Assembly (NCBI RefSeq): GCF_004330295.1
Contig: NZ_SJOJ01000022.1
Location: forward strand, 1-64,000
Direction: 5' to 3'
Length of the DNA stretch: 64,000 nucleotides
DNA from: Rahnella victoriana
GTDB taxonomy: Bacteria; Pseudomonadota; Gammaproteobacteria; Enterobacterales; Enterobacteriaceae
Shown here in pieces: positions 56,114-64,000 of this stretch (position 1 is the stretch's first letter; the number at the start of each line of letters is the position of its first letter). The notes below the pieces were generated by a model, which saw only the letters and a list, made by a program, of their open reading frames with translations, did not search any database and was not told the DNA's origin. The translations under genes were made by a program, and so were the position numbers.

Positions 56114-57136
56114 TCAACAAATGCGGGGTAACGGCTCCGCATGGGGCAACATAAGCTGGCGGGAGACGCCCAGCGCACCGCGCAGACACACCTGCGGATT
56201 TTCGGTCACCTCACCGATGGTCACCGCATCCGCGCCCAGCGGATGTTGCCGCAGCAGGTTCAGCACTTTCTGTTCTGCCGCCGCAGAGACCACCGCCACC
56301 AGCTTGCCTTCGTTGGCAAAGTTCAGCGGTTCCAGCCCCAGCAGCTCGCAGATCCCGCGCACGGCGGGTTTAACCGGCAGGGCCGTTTCATCAATGCAGA
56401 TTCCGAATCCACTGGCCGCGCTGAATTCATGCAAAATCGCATTCACCCCGCCGCGTGTGGCATCGCGCAGCGCATGAACCCCGGGCAGGACACGAAGCGG
56501 TGCGATCATCGGTGCCAGCACCGCACAGTCACTTTCCACGCCCAGATCCATCCCCAGCTGTTCACGAAGATTGAGGATCGCCGCGCCGTGATCGCCCAGC
56601 GTGCCGCTGACGATCACTTTATCCCCTGCCTTTATCGTGCCGGCCGCCCATCTGACCGCCGTCGGGATCACGCCGATCCCCGCCGTGTTGATAAAGATTT
56701 TGTCGGCCGCACCGCGCTGAACCACTTTGGTGTCACCGGTCACAATAGCAATGCCCGCATCGCGGGCAGTCTGCGCCATCGCACTGACGATTTTCTGCAA
56801 GTCATCCAGCGGCAACCCTTCTTCCAGGATGAACCCGCAGGACAGAAAGGCCGGTGTCGCGCCGCTCACGGCCAGATCGTTCGCCGTGCCGCATACTGCC
56901 AGTTTGCCGATGTTGCCGCCGGGGAAAAATATCGGATCAATGACATAGCTGTCGGTGGTGAACGCCAGGCGATCGCCCTGCGCGCTGAGGCTGGCCAGTG
57001 ACAGCCGCGCGCCGTCTTCCCGCTCATTGAGCCAGGGATTATCGAACGCGCTGAGAAACAGGTGTTCGATCATCTGCTGCATGGCACGGCCGCCGCTGCC
57101 ATGCGCCATCGTGACGACTTCTTTGCGATCACTCAT
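56114..57136 (-). CDS. hypE: hydrogenase maturation carbamoyl dehydratase HypE
   Basis: 340 residues from the ATG at 57136 (MSDRKEVVTMAHGSGG), overlapping the hypD end by 8 bp; an in-frame ATG at 57160 is possible. PurM/AIR-synthase-like fold with TDSYVIDPIFFPGGNIGKLAVCGTAND (core FFPGGNIGKLAVCGTAND) and IVTGDTKVV. The essential C-terminal cysteine tail PRIC is intact. HypE dehydrates the carbamoyl group received from HypF to make the cyanide ligands of the NiFe site. Works with HypCD. Confidence 0.96.
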   Translation of the reverse strand: MSDRKEVVTMAHGSGGRAMQQMIEHLFLSAFDNPWLNEREDGARLSLASLSAQGDRLAFTTDSYVIDPIFFPGGNIGKLAVCGTANDLAVSGATPAFLSCGFILEEGLPLDDLQKIVSAMAQTARDAGIAIVTGDTKVVQRGAADKIFINTAGIGVIPTAVRWAAGTIKAGDKVIVSGTLGDHGAAILNLREQLGMDLGVESDCAVLAPMIAPLRVLPGVHALRDATRGGVNAILHEFSAASGFGICIDETALPVKPAVRGICELLGLEPLNFANEGKLVAVVSAAAEQKVLNLLRQHPLGADAVTIGEVTENPQVCLRGALGVSRQLMLPHAEPLPRIC

Positions 57137-58295
57137 CCTGCCATACCTTTTGTTGTGCATGTTCCGGCTGTTGCTGCGCCGGGGTTTCCTGATGCCGGTA
57201 CTGATACCACGCCGCGCAAGCCCCTTCGGAAGAGACCATCAGCGCGCCGAAAGCGTTATGCGGCGTACAGCCTGTGCCAAACAGCGGGCATTCGTGCGGC
57301 TTGCAACGGCCGGTCAGCACCTCGCCGCAACGGGATCGCGGATCATCGGCGACCGGCTGTGCCTGCGGATTAAAACGTCGTTCGGCATCAAACCGGGCAT
57401 ACGCCGGAGTCAGGGAAATCCCCGAATCCGCAATGACACCAAGACCGCGCCATTCGCTGTTACCGCAAAGCCGGAACACCTCGCGCATCGCGTCCTGTGC
57501 CAGCAGGTTACCCTCTTCCGGCACCACGCGCCGGTACTGGTTTTCCGTTTTACACGATGCCTCGCAAACTTGTTCCACCAGCATCAGGACGCTCTGCAAC
57601 ATATCCAGCGGTTCGAACCCGCTGATCACCAGCGGTTTGCCGAATTCTTCATTGATAAAATGGAACGGCGCAGTGCCGGTCACCATGCTGACGTGGCCGG
57701 GTGCCAGAAACGCATCAATGCGCACGTCGTCCTGTTGCAGCAGGCTTCGCAGTGTCGGCATCAGGCTGATGTGCTGGCAGAACACGCTGAAATTGGTCAT
57801 GCCTTCCCGCCGCGCCTGTTGCAGCGTCACCGCCGTCACCGGCAACGTGGTTTCAAAACCGAGGGCGAAAAACACCACCTGATGTTGCGGATTTTCACGC
57901 GCCAGTTTCAGCGCATCCAGCGGTGAATACACCACGCGCACGTCGGCACCACGTTCACGCGCCTGCAACAGTGAGCCTTGCTGACCGGGCACCCGCAACG
58001 CATCGCCAAAGGTGCAGAAAATTACCCCGGGACGGGCGGCGATTTCGCAGCAGGCATCAATGCGCCCCATCGGCAACACGCACACCGGGCAGCCCGGCCC
58101 GTGAATAAATTCCAGCTGCGGGGGCAGCAGTTTATCCAGCCCGAATTTGAAGATGGCGTGGGTATGGCCGCCGCACACTTCCATAATCTGCATCGGTTTT
58201 TCAGCCGTGTAAGGCAGCAAGGCCGCACGCTGATGCAGCCGCTCAATCAGCGTTTTCGCCAGTGTCGGGTCACGAAATTCATCAACAAAACGCAT
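57129..58295 (-). CDS. hypD: hydrogenase maturation protein HypD
   Basis: 388 residues (E. coli 373). Fe-S protein with conserved MEVCGGHTHAIFKFG near residue 40, GPGCPVCVLP near residue 67 and the C-terminal cysteine cluster CGEVLTGRCKPHECPLFGTGCTP (core CKPHECPLFGTGC). It serves as the scaffold on which Fe(CN)2CO is put together with HypC. The C-terminal tail (HQETPAQQQPEHAQQKVWQDE in part) is longer than in E. coli. Its ATG overlaps the hypC stop as TAATG. Confidence 0.96.
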   Translation of the reverse strand: MRFVDEFRDPTLAKTLIERLHQRAALLPYTAEKPMQIMEVCGGHTHAIFKFGLDKLLPPQLEFIHGPGCPVCVLPMGRIDACCEIAARPGVIFCTFGDALRVPGQQGSLLQARERGADVRVVYSPLDALKLARENPQHQVVFFALGFETTLPVTAVTLQQARREGMTNFSVFCQHISLMPTLRSLLQQDDVRIDAFLAPGHVSMVTGTAPFHFINEEFGKPLVISGFEPLDMLQSVLMLVEQVCEASCKTENQYRRVVPEEGNLLAQDAMREVFRLCGNSEWRGLGVIADSGISLTPAYARFDAERRFNPQAQPVADDPRSRCGEVLTGRCKPHECPLFGTGCTPHNAFGALMVSSEGACAAWYQYRHQETPAQQQPEHAQQKVWQDE

Positions 58296-58585
58296 TATCT
58301 TGCCTCTCCCGCACCGAGAAACAGGGCGACATCGGCTTCCACTTCTTCCATCGCATGCAGCGCGGCCAGCGTTTCCTGCGCCTCCTGCTCATCGAGTTTG
58401 CTTAAGGCAAAACCGACGTGGATTAACACCCAGCCGCCGATCAGCGCCTCGCGTGCGCCGTCACGTCCGCAATCACACACCAGTGCGACATTCACTTCGC
58501 GGCGCAAACCGCACACTTCCGCCCAGGCGTGATCGGGCTGCTGATCGTGCAGCGCCACGATTTGTCCCGGAATGCCTATGCACAT
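58295..58585 (-). CDS. hypC: hydrogenase maturation chaperone HypC
   Basis: 96 residues from the ATG at 58585 ([14 protein letters not shown]). The essential N-terminal Cys2 and motif MCIGIPGQI are present, followed by [10 protein letters not shown] and [20 protein letters not shown]. HypC carries the Fe(CN)2CO group and docks on the large subunit precursor, here expected to be HycE. Its start overlaps the hypB end by 10 bp. A start further upstream (58612) would not fit the family. Confidence 0.96.
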   Translation of the reverse strand: MCIGIPGQIVALHDQQPDHAWAEVCGLRREVNVALVCDCGRDGAREALIGGWVLIHVGFALSKLDEQEAQETLAALHAMEEVEADVALFLGAGEAR

Positions 58586-59355
58586 CGTTGCTGCTCCAGC
58601 CACGCCAGCCACAGATCCATCCCTTCGCCTGTGGTGGCTGACAACTGAATCACCTCTATCTGCGGATTCACCTGCCGCGCATTGGCAATGCAGGCTTCAA
58701 GGTCAAAACTGACGTACGGCAGCAGATCGATTTTATTGAGGATCATCAGGCGTGACGCCGCAAACATATGCGGATATTTCAGCGGTTTGTCCTCGCCTTC
58801 CGTCACGGACAGCACGGCCACTTTGTGCAGTTCGCCGAGATCAAAACTGGCCGGACACACCAGATTGCCGACATTCTCGATAAACAGCAGGCTGTTGTTG
58901 TTCGGTGACAGCTGATGCAGCGCATCGTGAACCATCTGCGCATCCAGATGGCAGCCTTTACCGGTGTTAACCTGAATCGCCGGTACGCCGGTGGCGCGGA
59001 TCCGGTCAGCATCACGGGTGGTTTGCTGGTCACCTTCGATCACCGCGCAGTCGAAATAGGGTGCCAGCCGGGTCAGGGTTTGAGTCAGCAAGGTGGTTTT
59101 GCCGGAACCGGGGCTGGACACCAGATTCAGCGCCAGAATGCCCGCCGCAGCAAAATGCTCGCGGTTATGCGCGGCGATATGGTTGTTCTTCGCCAGCACG
59201 TCCATTTCGATATCCACCAGACGGCGCGGCGCAAACGGCAGGCCGTGAGAGTGGCTGTGATCATGGGAATGATCGTGAGAATGATGATGAGTGTGCTCGT
59301 TGCTGACGCCTTCAATACGAAGTTCGCCACTGGCACATCCGCAGGTACTGCACAT
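58576..59355 (-). CDS. hypB: hydrogenase nickel incorporation GTPase HypB
   Basis: 259 residues from the ATG at 59355 ([12 protein letters not shown]), well spaced from GGGGAG. The N-terminal CxxCGC nickel site is present. A histidine-rich run [17 protein letters not shown] lies around residues 22-38, a possible nickel store that E. coli HypB lacks in this form. The GTPase core has P-loop [38 protein letters not shown] and NKIDLLPY. It delivers nickel to the hydrogenase precursor with HypA. The protein is shorter than E. coli HypB (290). Confidence 0.96.
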   Translation of the reverse strand: MCSTCGCASGELRIEGVSNEHTHHHSHDHSHDHSHSHGLPFAPRRLVDIEMDVLAKNNHIAAHNREHFAAAGILALNLVSSPGSGKTTLLTQTLTRLAPYFDCAVIEGDQQTTRDADRIRATGVPAIQVNTGKGCHLDAQMVHDALHQLSPNNNSLLFIENVGNLVCPASFDLGELHKVAVLSVTEGEDKPLKYPHMFAASRLMILNKIDLLPYVSFDLEACIANARQVNPQIEVIQLSATTGEGMDLWLAWLEQQRCA

Positions 59356-59385
59356 AGTTTTCTCCCCGGGCAAAACGGAGGCCCG

Positions 59386-59730
59386 TTATTCGATTTCAAT
59401 ACGTTTAATCGTCATGCCGTCATCGGCCACCACGCGCAAATCATGCCCGCCACAGTGCGGACACAGCAGAACGCCGGGGCTGAGTAAGGTGATGTGTTGC
59501 TGACAGGTGTGACACCAGCTTTCGGCCTGTGGGGTGATCAGGTGTAATTCGCACCCTTCCGCCAGCGTTTCGCGACAGGCAAGTTCAAAACAAAATTGCA
59601 CGGCATCGGGTTCGACGCAGGAAAATGCGCCAATTTCCATCCATACCGCCGTAATTTTTCGCGCATTATTTTGCTGCCCGAACTGCTGCATTATTTCCAC
59701 GGCATTCTGGCACATCGTAATCTCGTGCAT
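59386..59730 (-). CDS. hypA: hydrogenase maturation nickel chaperone HypA
   Basis: 114 residues from the ATG at 59730 (MHEITMCQNAVEIMQ), well placed after GGGAGGGG; upstream in-frame codons are not HypA-like. His2 is the nickel ligand. The zinc site is CHTC and CPHCGG (residues about 73-95). Works with HypB in nickel insertion. It heads the hypABCDE-fhlA run and is preceded by an excellent sigma-54 promoter on the minus strand. It is 30 bp upstream of hypB. Confidence 0.96.
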   Translation of the reverse strand: MHEITMCQNAVEIMQQFGQQNNARKITAVWMEIGAFSCVEPDAVQFCFELACRETLAEGCELHLITPQAESWCHTCQQHITLLSPGVLLCPHCGGHDLRVVADDGMTIKRIEIE

Positions 59731-59778
59731 TATTTCCCCTCCCTCAGGAGAACAATAAAGAGACCTTTGCCCTCGCCG

Positions 59779-59796
59779 TTGCAATAACAGTGCCAG
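59779..59796 (-). promoter_or_regulatory. sigma-54 promoter of the hyp operon
   Basis: On the minus strand CTGGCACTGTTATTGCAA fits the -24/-12 consensus TGGCAC-N5-TTGCA, with GG and GC separated by ten bases. It lies 49 bp before the hypA start. Confidence 0.85.
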
Positions 59797-59800
59797 AATT

Positions 59801-59890
59801 CTTCGACACGTATTATTCCCACGATAAAACGGCGTGACGGAATTAACCTGCACAGTCCGTCATTAGTGTCGAAATAAGGTGTCATCGACA
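59801..59890. promoter_or_regulatory. candidate FhlA-binding motifs in the hypA-hycA gap
   Basis: Three copies of the FhlA-like half-site CGACA/TGTCG occur: TTCGACAC near 59803, TGTCGAAAT at 59867-59875 and ATCGACATG at 59884-59892. The last two are inverted with respect to each other. Both operons are FhlA targets in E. coli. Confidence 0.45.
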
Positions 59891-59979
59891 TGTCATGGCA
59901 TTTTCATGCCCGGGGAGTTTTCTGGCTCTGAAACAAGTAACTCATTCATTTAAAAGCATTTAAAAAATAATCTGTGGAA

Positions 59980-59998
59980 TTGGCATGCTTTATGCCAA
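59980..59998 (+). promoter_or_regulatory. sigma-54 promoter of the hyc operon, palindromic
   Basis: TTGGCATGCTTTATGCCAA contains GG-N10-GC with -24/-12 spacing on the plus strand. It is also a perfect 7-bp inverted repeat, so GG-N10-GC is present on the minus strand as well. It lies 64 bp before hycA. Confidence 0.75.
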
Positions 59999-60061
59999 CA
60001 GAGCCATATGCGTCGACTTTTCATCGTCACCCGACATATCAATCAACAACGGATAATGCAC

Positions 60062-60529
60062 ATGAGCACTCTCAGCGAACTGACTACCAAAGCAGACTAT
60101 ATCGCCAGCAAAAACAGCCATCTGAAATCGCAATGGCGGACTTACCAGAACAGTCTGACTCAGGCGATAACGCATTCAAATAAAAAGATAAATCATGAAT
60201 TCAGCTGCGGTGAAGATCAGGATATCCGCTTTACGCTGTTTAACCATTTTGCGGTCAGTATTCAACTGAGTGAAGACTTCTACAGTCAGGATATTGTCTA
60301 CAGCCTGAACATGGCGCAGGTCAGTGATGACGAGGATTTCCAGCCTTTTGCCCACGCCCGTCTGACTGAAGAAGGCAAGGTAGACGGCAGCGTGGATATC
60401 AAAGATAAAAACGCCGTGCTGGAACATTATCTCAATAAGATTTCCGCTATTTACCAATGCATTTTTGATTCGCTGCAAAACAACCAGCCCGTTCACGCGC
60501 AACTCGAAAAATTACTCAGCCGCGTCTGA
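60062..60529 (+). CDS. hycA: formate hydrogenlyase regulatory protein HycA
   Basis: 155 residues from the ATG at 60062 (MSTLSELTTKADYIASKN); an in-frame ATG at 60008 lies too close to the promoter. Resembles E. coli HycA (153) through SEKADYIA-like start, W-x-x-Y-x-NSL-x-Q-x-IT, VLEHYLNKI and a FDSLQNN-like end. HycA dampens FhlA activation of the hyc and hyp operons. First gene of the hyc operon. The next gene follows after 147 bp, which hold an FhlA-like palindrome. Confidence 0.9.
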   Translation: MSTLSELTTKADYIASKNSHLKSQWRTYQNSLTQAITHSNKKINHEFSCGEDQDIRFTLFNHFAVSIQLSEDFYSQDIVYSLNMAQVSDDEDFQPFAHARLTEEGKVDGSVDIKDKNAVLEHYLNKISAIYQCIFDSLQNNQPVHAQLEKLLSRV

Positions 60530-60606
60530 TTCACATTCAGAAATATATTAAGCACCGGCAGAGCGTAAATATTTTCTCATTGCCGTTTTTTTACTGGGAT
60601 TAATTC

Positions 60607-60627
60607 CGACATAAATGTCGAAATGTC
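60607..60627 (+). promoter_or_regulatory. FhlA-type site between hycA and hycB
   Basis: CGACAT-AA-ATGTCG is a perfect palindrome (60607-60620) followed by AAATGTC, matching FhlA half-sites seen in the hypA-hycA gap. E. coli is known to have an FhlA binding region in the same hycA-hycB interval. Confidence 0.6.
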
Positions 60628-60676
60628 AATTTAAGTGCCGATTTCGTCACCTTTGACGAAACAGCGAGGAGATTTC

Positions 60677-61303
60677 ATGCGTCGCACTGCCTCCATGAAT
60701 CAATATGTGATAGCCGACCCCAAACTGTGTATCGGCTGCAATACCTGTATGGCCAGTTGTTCACAGGAACACCAGTTGCACGGCTTACAGTCTGCCCCCC
60801 GTTTGCAGGTGATGCGTAACCGTCTGGATTCCGCACCGGTGATGTGCCACCAGTGCGAAGATGCCCCGTGCGCGCAGGTCTGTCCGGTCAATGCCATTAC
60901 CCGTGAGAATGACGCGATTCAACTGAATGAAAGTCTGTGCGTCAGTTGCAAACTGTGCGGACTCGCCTGTCCGTTCGGCGCCATCACGTTTTCCGGCAGC
61001 ACACCGCTGGATATTCCCCGCGACTGCAATACATCCAAAGCCCTGCCCGCCCCGCGCCCGCCCCGTGCGGTCAGCCCGTTCCTTGATTGCATGCCCGGTC
61101 TTCGCGCGGTGGCGGTGAAATGCGATTTATGCAGCTTCAGCCCGGACGGCCCGGCATGCATCAAAACCTGCCCGACCCAGGCTATCCGGCTTATCACCGC
61201 CAGCCTGTCTGAATCCGCCAGTCAGCAAAAACGCCTGAATGCGATGAACGTATTTCCGGCCGGGCTGACATCCTTTACCACACCCGATACGGAGGCCAAA
61301 TAA
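60677..61303 (+). CDS. hycB: formate hydrogenlyase Fe-S subunit HycB
   Basis: 208 residues from the ATG at 60677 (MRRTASMNQYVIADPKLC), preceded by GAGGAG; the ATG at 60695 (MNQYV) corresponds to the E. coli start. Four [4Fe-4S] cysteine motifs: CIGCNTCMASC, CHQCEDAPCAQVCP, CVSCKLCGLACP and CDLC...CIKTCP. It passes electrons from formate dehydrogenase H (FdhF) to the hydrogenase 3 core. Its stop overlaps the hycC start by one base (TAATG). Confidence 0.96.
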   Translation: MRRTASMNQYVIADPKLCIGCNTCMASCSQEHQLHGLQSAPRLQVMRNRLDSAPVMCHQCEDAPCAQVCPVNAITRENDAIQLNESLCVSCKLCGLACPFGAITFSGSTPLDIPRDCNTSKALPAPRPPRAVSPFLDCMPGLRAVAVKCDLCSFSPDGPACIKTCPTQAIRLITASLSESASQQKRLNAMNVFPAGLTSFTTPDTEAK

Positions 61304-63207
61304 TGACGGCACTGTTCACGTTAGAACCGGCGTCATTACTGGCGCTGGCCCTGCTGGTCTGGTTACTCAGTGGCATTGCTGGCGGATTGCTGGCCGCCGC
61401 TGCCAGGATCAGCGGCCTGATTTCCGGCACCGGCGGTATGGTGGCTTCGGCGGCCGTCATCGTGGCTGCGGTACAGGTGCTGATCAGCGGGACGTCCGTC
61501 ACGCTGACATTGCCGGTGGTGCCTTACACCGCAGAGTTAAGTCCGCTGAATGCGCTGCTGTTACTGGCGATGTCAGTGACCGCGTTGTTCAGCAGTCTCT
61601 ACGCCTGCGCATGGCTGGCCCATGCCCGTCAGCGTCAGCGCGCCCGCACCGGTTTGCTCTGCAATCTGTTGCTGGCGGCACTGACCGCTGCGACGATTTC
61701 CGCCACTGCGGTTGAACTGATCCTGATGATGGAAATGGCAGCGCTCTGCGCGTATTTCCTGATCGTCCAGACTGACGATGTGAAAAGCCGCCGCGCCGGA
61801 CTGAATCAGTTTTTATCCGGCCGCCTCGGCACGCTGTGTCTGATCCTGGCGTTCGCCCTGCTGCATCACACCAGCGGCAGTGTGAGTTTCGACGTCCTGC
61901 GTCATACGGCCTTCACGCCGGGCATTAAATCGGTTTCCTTCCTGCTGGCACTGGCCGGTTTCGGGCTGTACGCCGGGATTATCCCGCTGCATGCCTGGGT
62001 GCCGCAGTCGCACTCCAGCGCGCCAGCCCACGCCGCTGCGCTGTTCTCTTCCGCGCTGATGAAAATCGGCATTCTTGGCATCGTAAAAGTCGGTCTGGAT
62101 CTGCTTGGCGCACCGCCACTCTGGTGGGGCCTGATGGTATTGCTGCTGGCGATCCTGACCGCGTTTATTGGCGGTTTGTACGCCCTGATGGAACACGATA
62201 TCCGCCGCCTGCTGGCCTATCACACGCTGGAAAACGTCGGGATCATTCTGCTGGGTGTCGGCGGCGCGATGGCCGGTGTGGCACTGAATCTGCCGGTGCT
62301 GGCGTCCCTCGCCCTGCTGGCCGGATTATTCCACCTGTTCAACCACGGCCTGTTTAAAACCGCGCTGTTCCTTGGTGCCGGTGAAATCGAAATGCAGACC
62401 GGCATTAAAGATATGGAAAAACTCGGCGGGATCGCCCGTCTGATGCCGTGGACGGCATTCACCCTGCTGATTGCCCTGATGTCGATGGCCGCGCTACCGC
62501 CGCTTAACGGTTTCGCCAGCGAATGGTTGCTGTATCAGTCGCTGTTCCAGCTGAGCGCCAGTCCGCTGTTTATCGCCCGCCTGCTCGGGCCGTTGCTGGC
62601 GGTCGGTCTGGCACTGACCGGGGCGCTGGCGCTGATGTGTATCGCCAAAGTCTTTGGCGTCACCTTCCTTGGCTCACCGCGCAGTCAGGCGGCGGCGGAA
62701 GCCACTCCCGCGCCCCTTGCCATGACGCTCAGCGGCGTGCTGCTCGCCCTGCTGTGTGTGGGTTGTGGGGTCGCCTCACCGTGGATTATTCCGCACTTTT
62801 CCGCCGTGGCCGCCTCGGTGCTGAACGCGCCTGTCTTGCAGGTCGCACAGCATGGCGTGGTGTTCTCCACCACGTCCGCCGTGTCTGCGCCGATGGTGGC
62901 GATCCTGCTGCTGGGTATGCCGTTGCTGCCGTGGATCATCGCCGCCGTGTTGCGCGGAAAACGTCTGCCGAACCGTTCGCGCGGTGATGCGTGGGCCTGC
63001 GGTTACGCGCATTCCGCTGACATGGTGGTGACCGCAACCGGCTTCGCGCAACCGCTGCGCGTGATGTTTGCCCCGCTTTACCGCCTGCGTCAGCGCGTCA
63101 CGCCGTCTTCCATGGTCGGCGCGCTGCATCGGGGCTGGACGGGTGCCTTCTGCCGTCGTCTGGCGTTCATCGAACTGGCCGTGTTGCTGGTCGTGGCTTT
63201 TGCCTGA
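61303..63207 (+). CDS. hycC: formate hydrogenlyase membrane subunit HycC (NuoL/MrpA-like)
   Basis: 634 residues (E. coli 608), about 15 membrane helices. It has the proton-translocating antiporter-like core: AGIIPLHAWVPQSHSSAPAHAAALFSSALMKIGILGIVKVG (core PLHAWVPQSHSSAPAHAAAL) near residue 230, and GLYALMEHDIRRLLAYHTLENVGIILLGVGGA (core MEHDIRRLLAYHTLENVG). Related to NuoL/M/N of complex I, it anchors the soluble arm and may move ions. Starts directly at the hycB stop; hycD follows after 10 bp. Confidence 0.96.
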   Translation: MTALFTLEPASLLALALLVWLLSGIAGGLLAAAARISGLISGTGGMVASAAVIVAAVQVLISGTSVTLTLPVVPYTAELSPLNALLLLAMSVTALFSSLYACAWLAHARQRQRARTGLLCNLLLAALTAATISATAVELILMMEMAALCAYFLIVQTDDVKSRRAGLNQFLSGRLGTLCLILAFALLHHTSGSVSFDVLRHTAFTPGIKSVSFLLALAGFGLYAGIIPLHAWVPQSHSSAPAHAAALFSSALMKIGILGIVKVGLDLLGAPPLWWGLMVLLLAILTAFIGGLYALMEHDIRRLLAYHTLENVGIILLGVGGAMAGVALNLPVLASLALLAGLFHLFNHGLFKTALFLGAGEIEMQTGIKDMEKLGGIARLMPWTAFTLLIALMSMAALPPLNGFASEWLLYQSLFQLSASPLFIARLLGPLLAVGLALTGALALMCIAKVFGVTFLGSPRSQAAAEATPAPLAMTLSGVLLALLCVGCGVASPWIIPHFSAVAASVLNAPVLQVAQHGVVFSTTSAVSAPMVAILLLGMPLLPWIIAAVLRGKRLPNRSRGDAWACGYAHSADMVVTATGFAQPLRVMFAPLYRLRQRVTPSSMVGALHRGWTGAFCRRLAFIELAVLLVVAFA

Positions 63208-63217
63208 GGAACTGACT

Positions 63218-64000
63218 ATGAATTTTCCCTACCTGCTTGCCGGTTCACTGTGGCCGCTGGCGCTGATTCAGGCGGTGCTGTTGCTGGCGATCGCCCCGCT
63301 GTTTGCCGGTTTCAGCCGCGTGATGCGTGCGCGGATGCACAACCGTCAGGGGCCGGGCGTATTACAGGAATACCGTGATATCGCCAAACTGCTGACCCGC
63401 CAGAGTGTCGCCCCTGCCGCCGCCGGTGCGGCCTTTCGCAGCATGCCTTATCTGCTGACCGGCGGCTTGCTGGTGATCGCCACCGCCCTGCCGGTGGTCA
63501 CGCTGGCGTCGCCGCTGGGTGCCGCAGGCGATCTGATCACCGTGATTTATCTGTTCGCGGTGGTGCGCTTTGTGTTTGCCATCGCCGGGCTGGATACCGG
63601 CAGCACCTTTACCGGCATCGGTGCCAGCCGTGAAGCGGTGCTCGGTGTGTTAGTCGAGCCGATCCTGTTGCTCGGGCTGTGGATTGCCGCGCTGGTGGCC
63701 GGTTCCACTTCGCTCGGCGCGATTGCCGCCCGTGTGCTGCACTGGCCGTCCGCGTCTTCTTTAACCCTGATTCTGGCCGGTCTGGCCTGTGCGTTCGCTA
63801 CCTATATAGAAATGGGCAAGCTGCCGTTTGATATGGCGGAAGCGGAGCAGGAATTGCAGGAAGGCCCGCTGACCGAATATTCCGGCGCGGCGCTGGGCGT
63901 GCTGAAAATCGGCATCAGCCTGAAACAACTGGTGGTGTTGCAACTGTTCCTCGGCCTGTTTTTCCCGTTCGGACTGGCAGAGCACATCACGCCGCTGACG
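63218..64000 (+). CDS. hycD: formate hydrogenlyase membrane subunit HycD (3' end missing)
   Basis: 261 codons from the ATG at 63218 (MNFPYLLAGSLWPLALIQAV) with no stop before the window ends; E. coli HycD has 307 residues. Begins with GAGGAACTG upstream. NuoH-like membrane subunit: RMHNRQGPGVLQEYRDIAKLL near residue 41, VVRFVFAIAGLDTGSTFTGIGASREA (core FAIAGLDTGSTFTGIGASRE) and EMGKLPFDMAEAEQELQEGPLTEYSG (core KLPFDMAEAEQELQEGP), where the conserved acidic residues sit. It links the HycC membrane arm with the HycE/HycG hydrogenase. hycE should follow outside the window. Confidence 0.95.
   Translation, partial: MNFPYLLAGSLWPLALIQAVLLLAIAPLFAGFSRVMRARMHNRQGPGVLQEYRDIAKLLTRQSVAPAAAGAAFRSMPYLLTGGLLVIATALPVVTLASPLGAAGDLITVIYLFAVVRFVFAIAGLDTGSTFTGIGASREAVLGVLVEPILLLGLWIAALVAGSTSLGAIAARVLHWPSASSLTLILAGLACAFATYIEMGKLPFDMAEAEQELQEGPLTEYSGAALGVLKIGISLKQLVVLQLFLGLFFPFGLAEHITPLT

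Noticed and set aside
56955-57926. 323-codon plus-strand reading frame opposite hypD/hypE
   Set aside because: Shadow of two certain genes; no recognised domain.

Overview
The window comes from an enterobacterial chromosome. Gene content and order from dedD to tRNA-Arg (dedD-folC-accD-dedA-truA-usg-pdxB ... flk ... fabB-mnmC-yfcL-epmC-yfcA-mepA-aroC-prmB-smrB-sixA-fadJ-fadI-yfcZ-fadL-mlaA ... yfdC-argW) follow the Escherichia coli backbone almost gene for gene. Three full ERIC repeats, a ccm operon with separate ccmH and ccmI, and an fhlA-hyp-hyc locus placed after argW point to a relative outside Escherichia. Yersiniaceae (Rahnella/Serratia-like) is my best inference, not something the sequence proves.

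Layout. 1-7.3 kb: minus-strand housekeeping block (pdxB, usg, truA, dedA, accD, folC, dedD). 7.4-15.7 kb: accessory genes around flk, namely a divergent AraC regulator/DMT exporter pair, a divergent rhodanese/MocR pair, a YbiR-type transporter, and a PepSY membrane protein with a Met/His-rich DUF2946-like partner. 15.8-32.7 kb: fatty acid and tRNA/protein modification genes, with FabR/FadR-type sites at fabB and FadR-type sites at fadI and fadL. 32.7-40.0 kb: a complete cytochrome c maturation operon (ccmA to ccmI), interrupted between ccmB and ccmC by a 333-bp spacer carrying an ERIC element. 40.3-41.4 kb: yfdC and tRNA-Arg(CCU).

Beyond the tRNA the E. coli order is lost. 41.4-53.9 kb is an accessory region: nlpA, an AT-rich stretch with an orphan membrane protein, a GNAT acetyltransferase, a four-gene catabolic cluster (three Gfo/Idh/MocA dehydrogenases and a GPH sugar symporter) with a divergent LacI regulator, yghU/yghX homologues, a small HolE (DNA polymerase III theta) homologue, and a LysR regulator divergent from a CMD-family protein and a tautomerase.

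53.9-64 kb is the formate hydrogenlyase locus. hypABCDE and fhlA run leftward and hycABCD run rightward (hycD is cut by the window end). The shared intergenic region holds sigma-54 promoters and FhlA-like motifs. FhlA should activate both operons with formate, HycA should oppose it, and the Hyp proteins build the NiFe active site of hydrogenase 3.

The least explained items are the three-dehydrogenase catabolic cluster, the HolE-like gene, the two regulator pairs with perfect inverted repeats between them, and the position of every ERIC copy exactly on the stop codon of a neighbouring gene.
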